64,000 nucleotides of DNA, from assembly GCA_964406005.1 (NCBI GenBank), contig CAYOPZ010000003.1, forward strand, positions 106,761 through 170,760. The letters are read 5' to 3'. Under the pieces are notes generated by a model. It ran no database searches. It was not told the origin of the DNA and was given only the letters and a program-made list of their open reading frames with translations. The position numbers and the translations under genes were made by a program. The stretch is from CAYOPZ01 sp964406005. Its GTDB lineage: Bacteria > Bacteroidota > Bacteroidia > Bacteroidales > SM23-62. Each line of letters opens with the position of its first letter. Positions within the stretch are counted from its first letter, which is position 1. Of the stretch, positions 26,037-34,695 are shown piece after piece.

Positions 26037-27945
26037 CCTCAACGTGGTTATAGGGGAATGTCACAATGAATATTGTGCCTTCACCCTCTTTGCTTTTGCA
26101 CCGGATTTCGCCCCCGTATTGCCTGACAATGCCATAGCTGACGCTTAATCCCAGCCCGGTGCCTTTCCCAACAGGTTTGGTCGTGAAAAAGGGGTCGAAT
26201 ATTTTATCCAGGTCGCCGGATTTGATCCCGCAGCCCGTATCTTCAATGGAAATGCTGAATTGGTCGTTCAGGCTTCGGGTGTTCAATGTTATAGTACCTT
26301 CCTGTGCAATGGATTCCGCCGAATTCAGCAGAAGGTTCAGGAATACCTGCTGAATGTGATTTTTGTCGGCCAGTAACGGTTGCAGCTTGTCATCGTAATC
26401 CTCGATGAACCGGATGCCGCGGAATTCCTTTTGTTTTACGACCAGGGCCACGAGTTGCCTCAGGATCTGGTTGATATCCAGTTCTTCCTTTCTGGCGGGT
26501 GATTGCCTGGCAAAATCAAGCAATTCCCCGACGATCTTGCGGACCCTGTTGGTTTCTTCAATGATGACATTCAAATCCCTTATATCTTCTTCATCGTTTG
26601 TCTTTTTTTGTTTGATCAGATGTGCAAAGTTCAGCACGGAAGTAAGCGGATTGTTAATCTCGTGCGCTATGCCCGCAGCCAGCCTTCCGATGGATGCCAG
26701 CTTTTCGCTCTGGCCGATTTGAAGTTGTGTTTCCCTTTGAAGGTTTTCCTGGTATCTTTCAAAGGAATCGGCCATCTGATCAACGGTGTTGCACAATAAG
26801 CCCATCTCTCCTGCCGGCCTGATCCTGCAACGTGCACCGAGCTCTCCCTGCATAAGCTTTCTGCACATCAGCACTATGCTGTCAACGGGATGCATCATTC
26901 GTTTCATATAGAAAAACGTCAGCAGGAATGCCGATAAGGCGGTGAAGCAGAGCATAAGTAGTATGAACAGGATCAGGATCTTCCCGGGTTGTTTGTACGG
27001 GGCTTCCAAAACGCCTACGTAAAGGGATCCGATGATATGACCGTCAATGTCATGCAGGGGTTCATAGCAGGTGATGTACCAGTCGTTGACCACGAATGCA
27101 CGACCCGACCATATGTTCCCGTTTTGTATAACATGTTCGTACACTTCTTCACTGAGGCGGCTGCCAATGGCCCTTTCATTTTCCTGCATCAGAACGTTAG
27201 TGGATATCCTTAAATCGTCGAAGAAGATCGTGGCGGTGCCTGCATCCGTATGCCCGAGGACCGGATCTCCGAAGACTTCCTCTTTGATCCTGTCCACGAT
27301 CTCCTCGTTCCTGTTCAGCAGATACCCTCCTACAAGAATGCCCAGCCTTTCATTGTCGGGAAGGGATACAAACGGTACTGCGGTGGCAATGAACAATCCC
27401 CTTTCCTCGGTTACCCGGGATGAAGGCCTTGCTTTCGGAGTAGGCAGAATCCTGATGGATGCCCTGTCCGAGATATCTTTTCCTTCCCTTGCCAGCATTT
27501 CCGGTGAAAGTACAACCGTTCCCCTTACAGGTTCCCAGGTTTGCATGACCTTTTCCACAATTGGATTATCGGAAACATCATCTCCCCGGCTTCCGGGATT
27601 ATGCGCCCTGTAGAGTACTTTTCCTTCCGGGTCGACAAGCGTGAGTATGTCTAATCCGCTGTTGTTGTATATGCCCCGGAGGACCTGTCCCAGGTCTCCT
27701 TCGATTTCATTCTCCAGGGGAGATTTCATGGTCCTCCTTATGGAAACCGCCTGCAAAATCAGGTCAACATTTTCTATGTAGCCATCGTATATTTTATGTG
27801 CCGAAAAAAGATCATGCCGGATGCTTGACTGGACCTGGTTGATAAATACCCTGTTTACGTAAATGCTTATCACAACCGCCAGAATGATGTAGGACAATAA
27901 AATAATGCCGATCGATCCTATCGTTATTTTATTCCGGAGCGTCAT
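26029..27945 (-). CDS. Cache-domain sensor histidine kinase
   Basis: A 638-residue membrane kinase: a membrane segment at about 8-30, a long periplasmic Cache-type sensor (about 31-325, with the conserved stretches ATIFFDDLRISTN, WSGRAFVVNDWYITCYEP and GSLYVGVLEAPY), a second membrane segment near 326-350, HAMP, HisKA (LAAGIAHEINNPLTSVLNF) and HATPase (NLLLNSAES, DTGCGI, GTGLGLSV). All catalytic motifs are intact. Cache domains bind small extracellular ligands. It overlaps the NtrC-type regulator by 8 bases and is divergent to the REC-GcvH-like gene, whose sigma-54 promoter it probably controls through that regulator. Confidence 0.93.
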   Translation of the reverse strand: MTLRNKITIGSIGIILLSYIILAVVISIYVNRVFINQVQSSIRHDLFSAHKIYDGYIENVDLILQAVSIRRTMKSPLENEIEGDLGQVLRGIYNNSGLDILTLVDPEGKVLYRAHNPGSRGDDVSDNPIVEKVMQTWEPVRGTVVLSPEMLAREGKDISDRASIRILPTPKARPSSRVTEERGLFIATAVPFVSLPDNERLGILVGGYLLNRNEEIVDRIKEEVFGDPVLGHTDAGTATIFFDDLRISTNVLMQENERAIGSRLSEEVYEHVIQNGNIWSGRAFVVNDWYITCYEPLHDIDGHIIGSLYVGVLEAPYKQPGKILILFILLMLCFTALSAFLLTFFYMKRMMHPVDSIVLMCRKLMQGELGARCRIRPAGEMGLLCNTVDQMADSFERYQENLQRETQLQIGQSEKLASIGRLAAGIAHEINNPLTSVLNFAHLIKQKKTNDEEDIRDLNVIIEETNRVRKIVGELLDFARQSPARKEELDINQILRQLVALVVKQKEFRGIRFIEDYDDKLQPLLADKNHIQQVFLNLLLNSAESIAQEGTITLNTRSLNDQFSISIEDTGCGIKSGDLDKIFDPFFTTKPVGKGTGLGLSVSYGIVRQYGGEIRCKSKEGEGTIFIVTFPYNHVEDE

Positions 27946-27964
27946 GATTCTGCCTGTTTGGTAT

Positions 27965-27972
27965 CAAAGTTA
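27965..27972 (-). promoter_or_regulatory. Candidate housekeeping promoter of the kinase-NtrC operon
   Basis: Read on the minus strand the sequence is TAACTTTG, a full match to TAnnTTTG, about 20 bases before the kinase ATG. The -33 box is not clear. Confidence 0.45.
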
Positions 27973-28011
27973 CAAAAGATCGGTATACGATATAATAAAA
28001 GTGTATAATAA

Positions 28012-28030
28012 TTATATACATTGTATATAA
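28012..28030. repeat. Perfect palindrome upstream of the sigma-54 promoter (candidate enhancer)
   Basis: TTATATACA-T-TGTATATAA: 9-base arms around one base. Its centre lies about 130 bases upstream of the -12 box at 28153, the usual distance for an NtrC-type activator site. Confidence 0.5.
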
Positions 28031-28062
28031 AATAATTACAAATATTTCTTTTATAAACGTTG

Positions 28063-28078
28063 TATTTGTTCACAAATA
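28063..28078. repeat. Inverted repeat, second candidate activator site
   Basis: TATTTGT-TC-ACAAATA: perfect 7-base arms. It lies between the palindrome at 28012 and the sigma-54 promoter. Confidence 0.4.
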
Positions 28079-28089
28079 ATATCTTATAT

Positions 28090-28104
28090 TATTGATATAC
28101 AATA
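28090..28104. repeat. Inverted repeat, third candidate activator site
   Basis: TATTG-ATATA-CAATA: 5-base arms. The shortest of the three, in AT-rich DNA where such repeats can arise by chance. Confidence 0.25.
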
Positions 28105-28138
28105 CAATAAATATTAAATAGTATATTTTAATAAGACA

Positions 28139-28154
28139 TGGCATACAAATTGCT
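28139..28154 (+). promoter_or_regulatory. Sigma-54 (-24/-12) promoter
   Basis: TGGCATACAAATTGCT fits the consensus TGGCACG-N4-TTGCW, with exact GG and GC elements at the fixed spacing and two mismatches in the CG of the -24 box. Transcription would start near 28165, about 40 bases before the ATG at 28206. An NtrC-type activator gene is close by, on the other strand. Confidence 0.7.
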
Positions 28155-28205
28155 TTCCCCCTTGCGAAATGAATCATGTCTTCTGAACATTAAAAACCGA
28201 AAAAA

Positions 28206-29783
28206 ATGAACGCAACACCTTACATACTGGTAATCGATGATGAACAATACATCTGTGAGAGCTGTAACAGGATCCTGTCGGATGCCGGTTACAGGGTTGA
28301 CACAAATATCAGCGCAACAAACGGATTCCGCCAGGCGCTGACGAATCCGTATGATGCCATTGTTCTGGACCTGAATCTGGTCGAATCGGACGGCATGAAA
28401 TTGCTGTACGGGATCCGTAAAAGAAAGCCATATGTTCCGGTAGTGATCATAACGGGTTATCCTTCTGAAGAAACCAGGCAGAAGTCGACCACGCTGGGCG
28501 TGACGGACTACATCACAAAGCCTTTTGAACCGGCAGAGATACTGGAACCCATCCGGAGGGTTACGTCCGAGGAAGAAACAGCCGTTCCGGGAAGGATCCC
28601 TGCGAATCCTCATTACCGGTATTACCTGTCTTCCTGGTTCTGTCCGCAATCGAACGGTATGGTAAGGGTCGGGGGATATGTCCCCGATCTGTCAAATCAT
28701 GTTCTCAAATCGGTAAAGCTTCCGGAGGCGGGAAGCTTCGTACACAGGGGCCTGCCTCTTGCCGAGGTGACCCTGGGCAACGGGACCCGTCAAATCATTC
28801 CTTCTTCCGTTTCGGGAAAGGTGTCGCTGGTTAATGAGCAGATCAGTGAACATCCGTATATTCTTGAAAAGAACATCCACAAGAAGAGCTGGATTGCGGT
28901 TGTGGAGCCCGAACACCTGGAAGATGATCTCGGGGCCAGCTACATCAGAAGCATTCTGATCTTCGCGGGCAAAAGCAGCGAAGAAAATGATTTATACAAG
29001 CAATTTATTCATAAGGGATATATTACGAAAATCACCAGGGACATTAAAAGTACGCTGAAGATACTGTCGGAAGGCGCATTCGGGGTGCTTGTGATGGATG
29101 CAGGGAATTTATCGCACCAGGGGCCGGGATTCGTGAAAAGGATAAACCAGGAATTCCCGGAGGTCAAGGTAATTGTTTTCAATGATCCCGATATCAGGCT
29201 TGAAAAGCTGTACCGTGAAAACACCATTTTCTATTATGGTGTAAACCCGGTTTCAAACAATGAAATGGTCGATTTGCTTCATTGCGCTTTCAGCCAGGAC
29301 AGGAAAAAGATCACGATGAAAAATCCCCGGGCATCCAGGTTCCTGCCGTCCACCATAAGCAAGATATCCATAACCAACAGGTACGGCAGGAAAGTCACCC
29401 TGTTTGCCTGCAACGGTATCCTCCAGAACAGTGAAGGCCTGGGATACCTGCTTGCCCAGGAATTGATCGACATGGAATTCCCCGTTACAGTAAATCTCAG
29501 CAGATCCGGCAAATCCATGGCGAACCCCGGGGAGATCAGGGACATCGCCGGGGAAAAAGAAAAAAATGACCGGATCATCATTCTCCAGTCGAAAGACCTG
29601 GGCAGAATTCCCGGAAGCCTCGTGAAAGAGGTGCAGGAATACCAAAACCAGAATGCTTCGGGGAATTTAATGGTCAGCATATTTGTACAGCCTCCGGACA
29701 AAAGCAGCGGAGAAGCAGGTTATGATGAAAACACCACGGTGGCCCTCAAGGAGATTATCAAGACGGAGATGTTATCAATGTAG
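28206..29783 (+). CDS. Response-regulator protein with GcvH-like, pseudo-receiver and unknown C-terminal domains
   Basis: A 525-residue protein. Residues 5-118 are a receiver with D11, D12, phosphoacceptor D55, T83 and K105. Residues about 140-240 resemble glycine-cleavage H protein (lipoyl-type fold: KSVKLPEAGSFVHRGLPLAEV, then SVSGKVSLVNEQISEHPYI and KKSWIAVVEP), but the lipoylated lysine of the ESVKA motif is missing (GNGTRQ). Residues about 246-365 look like a degenerate receiver: D298 is kept but the acidic pair is absent. Residues 385-500 match nothing I recognise. There is no DNA-binding domain. Transcribed from a sigma-54-type promoter and divergent to the kinase-NtrC operon. Role unknown; probably a signalling adaptor. 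Confidence 0.8.
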   Translation: MNATPYILVIDDEQYICESCNRILSDAGYRVDTNISATNGFRQALTNPYDAIVLDLNLVESDGMKLLYGIRKRKPYVPVVIITGYPSEETRQKSTTLGVTDYITKPFEPAEILEPIRRVTSEEETAVPGRIPANPHYRYYLSSWFCPQSNGMVRVGGYVPDLSNHVLKSVKLPEAGSFVHRGLPLAEVTLGNGTRQIIPSSVSGKVSLVNEQISEHPYILEKNIHKKSWIAVVEPEHLEDDLGASYIRSILIFAGKSSEENDLYKQFIHKGYITKITRDIKSTLKILSEGAFGVLVMDAGNLSHQGPGFVKRINQEFPEVKVIVFNDPDIRLEKLYRENTIFYYGVNPVSNNEMVDLLHCAFSQDRKKITMKNPRASRFLPSTISKISITNRYGRKVTLFACNGILQNSEGLGYLLAQELIDMEFPVTVNLSRSGKSMANPGEIRDIAGEKEKNDRIIILQSKDLGRIPGSLVKEVQEYQNQNASGNLMVSIFVQPPDKSSGEAGYDENTTVALKEIIKTEMLSM

Positions 29784-29842
29784 CTGGAAGGAAACCATTT
29801 TACCGGCCGGCAGATTCCGAATGAGATCAGATCGCTGCTTGT

Positions 29843-31117
29843 TCAAGGATGAAGGATTGTACCGGGCTTCACGGTAACCATCAGATAGGCAAACTGTGGA
29901 AAACGGATGAACCTGCCGCGCACACCTTTTATCTCTTCGATCGTTTTTGTTGTCAGATAGAATGAATATCCGGCCTGCAGGTTTACCCCCTTCAGCGGGG
30001 ACCAGTCAAGCACAAGATCGAATTCATGTCCCAGGTTCCCGTTCATCCCCGTACCTGGACTTTCAGGATCGGACATCCCGGCAGCCAGCATGAAATGATG
30101 GTAGTCGGCCTGAAGGGACAGATTCGTTCCGGGTCTGTATACCGTTTTGACCATCAGATCCTGCAGACCCTGCTCCGGCAGGGTACTGAAATAATCCATG
30201 TACCCGTACCAGGCATGTCTTCGTCCGTACAGGATGTCGAATGCATGATCGGTGTTTTGATAATCCGCTTTTGTATTCATCTCGTCCTGCCCTGACAGGC
30301 AGTCATACCCCAGGCCTGCGGATGCCTTGTTCCGGAACAGGCTTTGTCTGATAAAAACAGACGCACAATAAGCACTCACTCGGTTGCCGTGCAGGTTAAG
30401 ATGATGCTGGTAATATACGGAGGCCCTCAGGCTCAGACCTTGATCCGCATAATTTACATTCAACCCCCAGGTGCCTCTCAGGTACACGGCTTGAGACGTA
30501 TCGCTGACCGTATTCCCCGTAAGCAATCCGGTGAATGAAACCCCGAAGGGATCGAATCTTCTTTCGTACCGCACAAAATCAAACAGCCTGAACTTTTCGT
30601 CCGGGTAGTGCGTACTGTTCGGGGATTCTGCATTCCAGGACAGGGCAATATCCATCCTGCTTGTCGTATCGTCGAAACGGAACAGTACGGCATCATAGGT
30701 GACCTGGCAGTCGTTCCATGATCTCGAGGCGAGGATCCGCTGGTCGTCATAAGAGAACAATTGCCTCCCTGCTGTAATGGAAACCGTATTTGCCGGTTCC
30801 AGCCTGAACCAGGCCTGGTGCAGTGACAGGCTTTCCGTGTTGCCCGATGTGCCGTTTCGACTGTAAATATTGTCCCCGCCCCAGAACCGCACATCCTGAA
30901 GGGAGATGCAAGCTTCCAGGGGGCCGTCCCCCCAGCCGGCGTTCAGCCTTGTCCTCTGGGTTACATATGCAAAGGGTGTTTCGCCGGTTGCTCTGGGCTT
31001 TTTGTAACCCGCATCGAGTATGATCCTCGGCCGGAATTCCGCGTTGATGTAAGATTGAGACCAGGCGGAACATGCCATGATAAGAAAGCCGGCAGCGGCA
31101 AATGGTCTGCAATTCAT
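29843..31117 (-). CDS. Alginate-export-family outer-membrane porin
   Basis: A 424-residue protein with a signal peptide (about residues 1-20, ending CSAWSQ) and a beta-barrel body: AYVTQRTRLNAGW, the LHQAWFRLEP strand and the AGRQLFSYDDQRIL motif are typical of the alginate-export (AlgE-like) porin family. It is the last gene of the pst-like operon, starting 10 bases after pstB, so it is probably the outer-membrane gate for the same solute. Nothing in the sequence shows that the substrate is alginate. It is convergent with the REC-GcvH-like gene. Confidence 0.8.
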   Translation of the reverse strand: MNCRPFAAAGFLIMACSAWSQSYINAEFRPRIILDAGYKKPRATGETPFAYVTQRTRLNAGWGDGPLEACISLQDVRFWGGDNIYSRNGTSGNTESLSLHQAWFRLEPANTVSITAGRQLFSYDDQRILASRSWNDCQVTYDAVLFRFDDTTSRMDIALSWNAESPNSTHYPDEKFRLFDFVRYERRFDPFGVSFTGLLTGNTVSDTSQAVYLRGTWGLNVNYADQGLSLRASVYYQHHLNLHGNRVSAYCASVFIRQSLFRNKASAGLGYDCLSGQDEMNTKADYQNTDHAFDILYGRRHAWYGYMDYFSTLPEQGLQDLMVKTVYRPGTNLSLQADYHHFMLAAGMSDPESPGTGMNGNLGHEFDLVLDWSPLKGVNLQAGYSFYLTTKTIEEIKGVRGRFIRFPQFAYLMVTVKPGTILHP

Positions 31118-31127
31118 GCTTGTGATT

Positions 31128-31889
31128 TCAATTGATGCTTCCTTTCAGGTATGCCCTGGTAATCTCAGTCCGGGGATTTTCAAAGAATTCCTTTGCGGGA
31201 GCCTGCTCGATGACTTCCCCCAGGTACATGAAAACCACGTAATCGGCAATACGGGCGGCCTGCCTGAGTATATGGGTCACTATGACAATGGTGTAGGCGC
31301 TTTTCAGTTCAAGGAATTTCTTTTCGATCTCCTGGCTTGAGATAGGGTCCAGGGCCGATGTGGGTTCGTCGGCCAGTATGATATCGGGATCAACGGCCAG
31401 ACCGCGGGCAAGACAGAGGCGCTGCTGCTGACCTATGGACAGGCCGGAAGCCGGTTCCTTCAGCCTGTCCTTGACTTCATCCCAGAGGCTCGCCTGGTTC
31501 AGGTAATGCCTGATCCTTCTGTCGAGAAACCGCTTTTTCCTTCTGCCGCTGATCTTGAGCCCGAAGGCAATGTTCCTGTAAATGCTCATGGGAAGCGGGT
31601 ACGGCCTCTGTGAAAGCAGTCCCATTCTTTTTCTTATGCCGGTAACATCGTTATGCGAATGCAGTATTTCTTCATCGTCGATATAAATATTGCCGCTGAC
31701 CTTCATGTCGGGATACATGTCGGTCAGCCTGTTCATGCTTTTCATCAGGGTGGTTTTCCCGCAGCCCGAAGGCCCGAGGATAACGGTTATCCTGTTTCTC
31801 GGGATCTCGACATTGATGTTTTTCAATATGGGCGTTGTGCCGATCCTCAGGTTCAGGTCTTCGACCTTTATCTTTATTCTATGGTCCAT
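31128..31889 (-). CDS. pstB: PstB-like phosphate ABC transporter ATPase
   Basis: A 253-residue ATPase with Walker A GPSGCGKT, Q-loop (LLSQRPYPLPMSIYRN), signature LSIGQQQRLCLARGLA, Walker B IILADEPTSALDP and the H-switch (IVTHILRQAARI). The motifs LSxGQQQRLC and SALDPISS are typical of PstB; the signature has Ile in place of the first Gly. It couples ATP hydrolysis to import through PstC and PstA. It starts 4 bases after pstA ends. No phoU follows; a porin gene does. Confidence 0.92.
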   Translation of the reverse strand: MDHRIKIKVEDLNLRIGTTPILKNINVEIPRNRITVILGPSGCGKTTLMKSMNRLTDMYPDMKVSGNIYIDDEEILHSHNDVTGIRKRMGLLSQRPYPLPMSIYRNIAFGLKISGRRKKRFLDRRIRHYLNQASLWDEVKDRLKEPASGLSIGQQQRLCLARGLAVDPDIILADEPTSALDPISSQEIEKKFLELKSAYTIVIVTHILRQAARIADYVVFMYLGEVIEQAPAKEFFENPRTEITRAYLKGSIN

Positions 31890-31893
31890 TTTC

Positions 31894-32784
31894 TTAAAAT
31901 TTTATGGCGTTTTTTTCATACTTATTGGTAAAAACCCTTGACAGGACGCTGACAAGGAGAATGATTACGGTCAGGACCACCGCTGCCGCATAGGCCCTGT
32001 TTTTTACTTCGGGAATGGGAGAGGATAGTTGAAAGAATATCGAAAGGGGCAGGGTTGCGGAGGGCTGGTTGATCGAGGTGGGGATACGGTCCGTAAAGCC
32101 TGTCGTGAACAGTACAGACGCGGCATCACCGATGGCCCTTCCGAAAGAGAGAAGAATGGCCGTGACGATACACGGGAAACATTGTTTTGCCATTACCCTG
32201 AATGCCAGTTCCGACCGGGTCGATCCCAGGGACCAGGCAGCTTCCGTCAATCCCGGTGGAACCGTTTTCAAACCTTCGTCGGCCGCCCTGATCATGATGG
32301 GCAGGATGAACAGCCCTACCACCAGGATCCCTGCAAGAAGCGAAGCCTTTACACCCAGAAAGATCATTACTGAAAATCCGAATGCCCCGTAAACGATGGA
32401 CGGGATCCCCCAGAGCAGGTCAAGAATAAAACGTACGGTGTTTACCAGTTTTTTTTTCCGGATCAGCCAGGTATTCATAAAAAGGGCTAACGGCAGGCCG
32501 ATGATAAAAGCCAGCATTGTTGCACCTGCCCCCAGGTAAAGTGAACCGACGATGGCATTCAGTATTCCGCCTTCCCTGCCGAAGTAATAGCCCCCTTTCG
32601 GGGTCTGTGTGAGCATTTCAATGGACAGTGAGGGAATTCCTTTCCTGAGTATGCTTTGAATGATCAGCAGCAGGGTGAAGATGATCAGGCATGACGATAA
32701 GAACATGATGGCCCGGAAAAACTTTTCCTCCGCGCGCTGTGCCTTTTTTCGAAGGCTTTTGCTTTTACCTGAACTTTTTTTCAT
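31894..32784 (-). CDS. pstA: PstA-like phosphate ABC transporter permease
   Basis: A 296-residue permease with about six membrane segments and the binding-protein-dependent transport motif (EAAWSLGSTRSELAFRVMAKQCFPCI), which docks the ATPase. It has a basic N-terminus (KKSSGKSKSLRKKAQR). GRAIGDAASVLFTTGFTDRIP is typical of PstA. It overlaps the end of pstC by 20 bases and precedes pstB by 4. Confidence 0.92.
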   Translation of the reverse strand: MKKSSGKSKSLRKKAQRAEEKFFRAIMFLSSCLIIFTLLLIIQSILRKGIPSLSIEMLTQTPKGGYYFGREGGILNAIVGSLYLGAGATMLAFIIGLPLALFMNTWLIRKKKLVNTVRFILDLLWGIPSIVYGAFGFSVMIFLGVKASLLAGILVVGLFILPIMIRAADEGLKTVPPGLTEAAWSLGSTRSELAFRVMAKQCFPCIVTAILLSFGRAIGDAASVLFTTGFTDRIPTSINQPSATLPLSIFFQLSSPIPEVKNRAYAAAVVLTVIILLVSVLSRVFTNKYEKNAIKF

Positions 32785-33667
32785 AGCGTATGATCAATAG
32801 TCTCGATGCGAGGTTGAACAGCAGAACCGTGACAAACAGTAACAGTGCCGCAAGCATCAGTGCGGAATCGTAAAGAGGGATGGAAAGCATTTCCCCGTAA
32901 TTGTTCGCGATCAGCGCCGGAAGGGGATAGCCGGGCTGAAAAATACCTCCCGGAATAGCAGTGACGTTGCCCACCACCATCAGTACCGCTATGGTTTCAC
33001 CGAAAGCCCTTGACACACCCAGCCCCATGGCTGAAATGATCCCCGGGAATGCCTTTCTCATGAGCACGAACTTGATGGTATGCCAGCGGTTGGCCCCCAG
33101 CGATAGCGAAGCTTCCTGCAATTCCTTCGGGATGGAGTTGAAGATATCCAGGAGGATATTGAGGATGAACGGAATGATCATTACCGCCAGTACGATTGCA
33201 CCCGAAAGAATGCTGTATCCTGAAGTTCGGGCGCCGAAAAGCGGGGCCAGTTTCCCGGAAACAAAGGGTACGATCGCAATGATGCCCCAGACCCCGTATA
33301 TGATGGAAGGTATTCCCGCAAGAATATCGATGCCGGGTTGCATGATCTTCAGCACCCTCCAGTTGGCATACTGGGTCAGGTGAATGGCCGACAGAAGGCA
33401 TACGGGGCCGGCAAGGAGCAGGGCCAGGAGGGTAACCCATATCGAACTCAGGATGAAGGGAGCAAAGCCGAATTCCCCCGAAAGCGGTTTCCATACACTG
33501 GAGAACAACAATTCGATCAGCGTATGATCCTTCAGCAGCAATGAGGATTTCCTGATCAATCCGGTACCGATCACCAGGGGCATGAGTACAATGCATGCCA
33601 GCCAGAATGACATCCAGGCGCTGTTCAGCCTGTTTTTCAGCTTTCGTGTGAATTTTATTCCTTTCAA
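32765..33667 (-). CDS. pstC: PstC-like phosphate ABC transporter permease
   Basis: A 300-residue permease with about six membrane segments and the EAA loop (EASLSLGANRWHTIKFVLMRKAFPGI). GVSRAFGETIAVLMVVGN is the PstC signature. The frame begins with TTG at 33667 and a basic, amphipathic leader before the first membrane segment; the first in-frame ATG (33613) would remove this leader, so TTG is kept, with some doubt. It follows pstS by 20 bases. Confidence 0.9.
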   Translation of the reverse strand: MKGIKFTRKLKNRLNSAWMSFWLACIVLMPLVIGTGLIRKSSLLLKDHTLIELLFSSVWKPLSGEFGFAPFILSSIWVTLLALLLAGPVCLLSAIHLTQYANWRVLKIMQPGIDILAGIPSIIYGVWGIIAIVPFVSGKLAPLFGARTSGYSILSGAIVLAVMIIPFILNILLDIFNSIPKELQEASLSLGANRWHTIKFVLMRKAFPGIISAMGLGVSRAFGETIAVLMVVGNVTAIPGGIFQPGYPLPALIANNYGEMLSIPLYDSALMLAALLLFVTVLLFNLASRLLIIRYEKKFR

Positions 33668-33687
33668 ATCACGAAAGGCTTTGCGTT

Positions 33688-34653
33688 CTAATCATGCAGC
33701 TTGTCGAGTTCTGCCCGAATCCTTTCTTCGGACAGCTGCACGTACCCTGCTTCTTCCACATATTGCTGTCCTTCGGTAAGGATCCACTCTATGAATGCAA
33801 CGACGGGTTCACGCTGCGGTTTTCCTTTGGAGACGAAGTACAGGTCCCTTGCAGGGGGGGCGGGGTATACGCCGGTTTTAACTGCATTCATGATGCTGTC
33901 GAGCCGGCCGTAGAAGTTCTCCCCGCTGTCAATCAATCCATTTCCGTTCAGATCGATGGGTATGACCCCCAGCCGTTCGTAAATTCTCCGCGTGGTGATG
34001 TCATAGACGTAAATGACATTGTTGTATCCCATGCCGTATACATCACTTTTTACAGCATCGGCCACGCCTGGATCGCCGAAGACCCCGAGACCCAGCAGTT
34101 CTTCCTGGGTGGTCCCCAGGTACCGGCCCCACATAGAGGCCGCGCCGCAGGCATCGGAACGGGTGTATACCGTGATTTTACTTCCCGCGGCGTCCTTACT
34201 GAGTGCATCCCAGCTTGTTATCTCACCGGTGACAAATATTTTTTTCAGTTCCTCTCTTGTGATGCCGCGGTTTAAGAGTTCCTCGAGGAAGGGATTGGAA
34301 GCATTGATGGTGGGCAGGACAGCATCTTTTGTCAATGCGATATACCATGCTCCCTGTTTAATTTCCTCCGGGGTGACTTCACGGGAAAACATGCCCAGGT
34401 CCACCATTCCGGAAAGCGCATCTGCCATTCCCTTTCCCGCTCCGCCCGCAGAGACATCGATTTTTACACCCGGGTATTCTTTCCGGAATTCCTCGGCCCA
34501 CCTGACCGTTATGGGGTATATGGCAAAAGCACCGGAAATGCTGATGTTCCCTTTAAGGTCTGAAGCACCGGCCGTGTCGTTTTTTCCGGCTGAACGGCAT
34601 CCGAAGAAAAAAACTGTGAACATGATCGGCAAAAGAATCGCGCTTTGTTTCAT
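33688..34653 (-). CDS. pstS: PstS-like substrate-binding lipoprotein, ligand site altered
   Basis: A 321-residue lipoprotein (signal peptide with lipobox FFFGC) of the PstS/PBP-like family. It keeps the fold cues GNISISGAFAIYPITVRW and SAGGAGKGMADALSG, but the canonical phosphate-binding RxDGSGT reads RSDACGAA, and the DFGASD segment that carries the phosphate-selecting Asp reads DLGMFSRE. Phosphate is therefore not a safe call; another oxyanion is possible. The start is the ATG at 34653, not the TTG 30 bases upstream, because the predicted transcript would begin near 34685. First gene of the pstSCAB-porin operon. Confidence 0.85.
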   Translation of the reverse strand: MKQSAILLPIMFTVFFFGCRSAGKNDTAGASDLKGNISISGAFAIYPITVRWAEEFRKEYPGVKIDVSAGGAGKGMADALSGMVDLGMFSREVTPEEIKQGAWYIALTKDAVLPTINASNPFLEELLNRGITREELKKIFVTGEITSWDALSKDAAGSKITVYTRSDACGAASMWGRYLGTTQEELLGLGVFGDPGVADAVKSDVYGMGYNNVIYVYDITTRRIYERLGVIPIDLNGNGLIDSGENFYGRLDSIMNAVKTGVYPAPPARDLYFVSKGKPQREPVVAFIEWILTEGQQYVEEAGYVQLSEERIRAELDKLHD

Positions 34654-34695
34654 CGTAATGTTTTTAAAAAAACCATGAAACAAAGCTATGCATGA

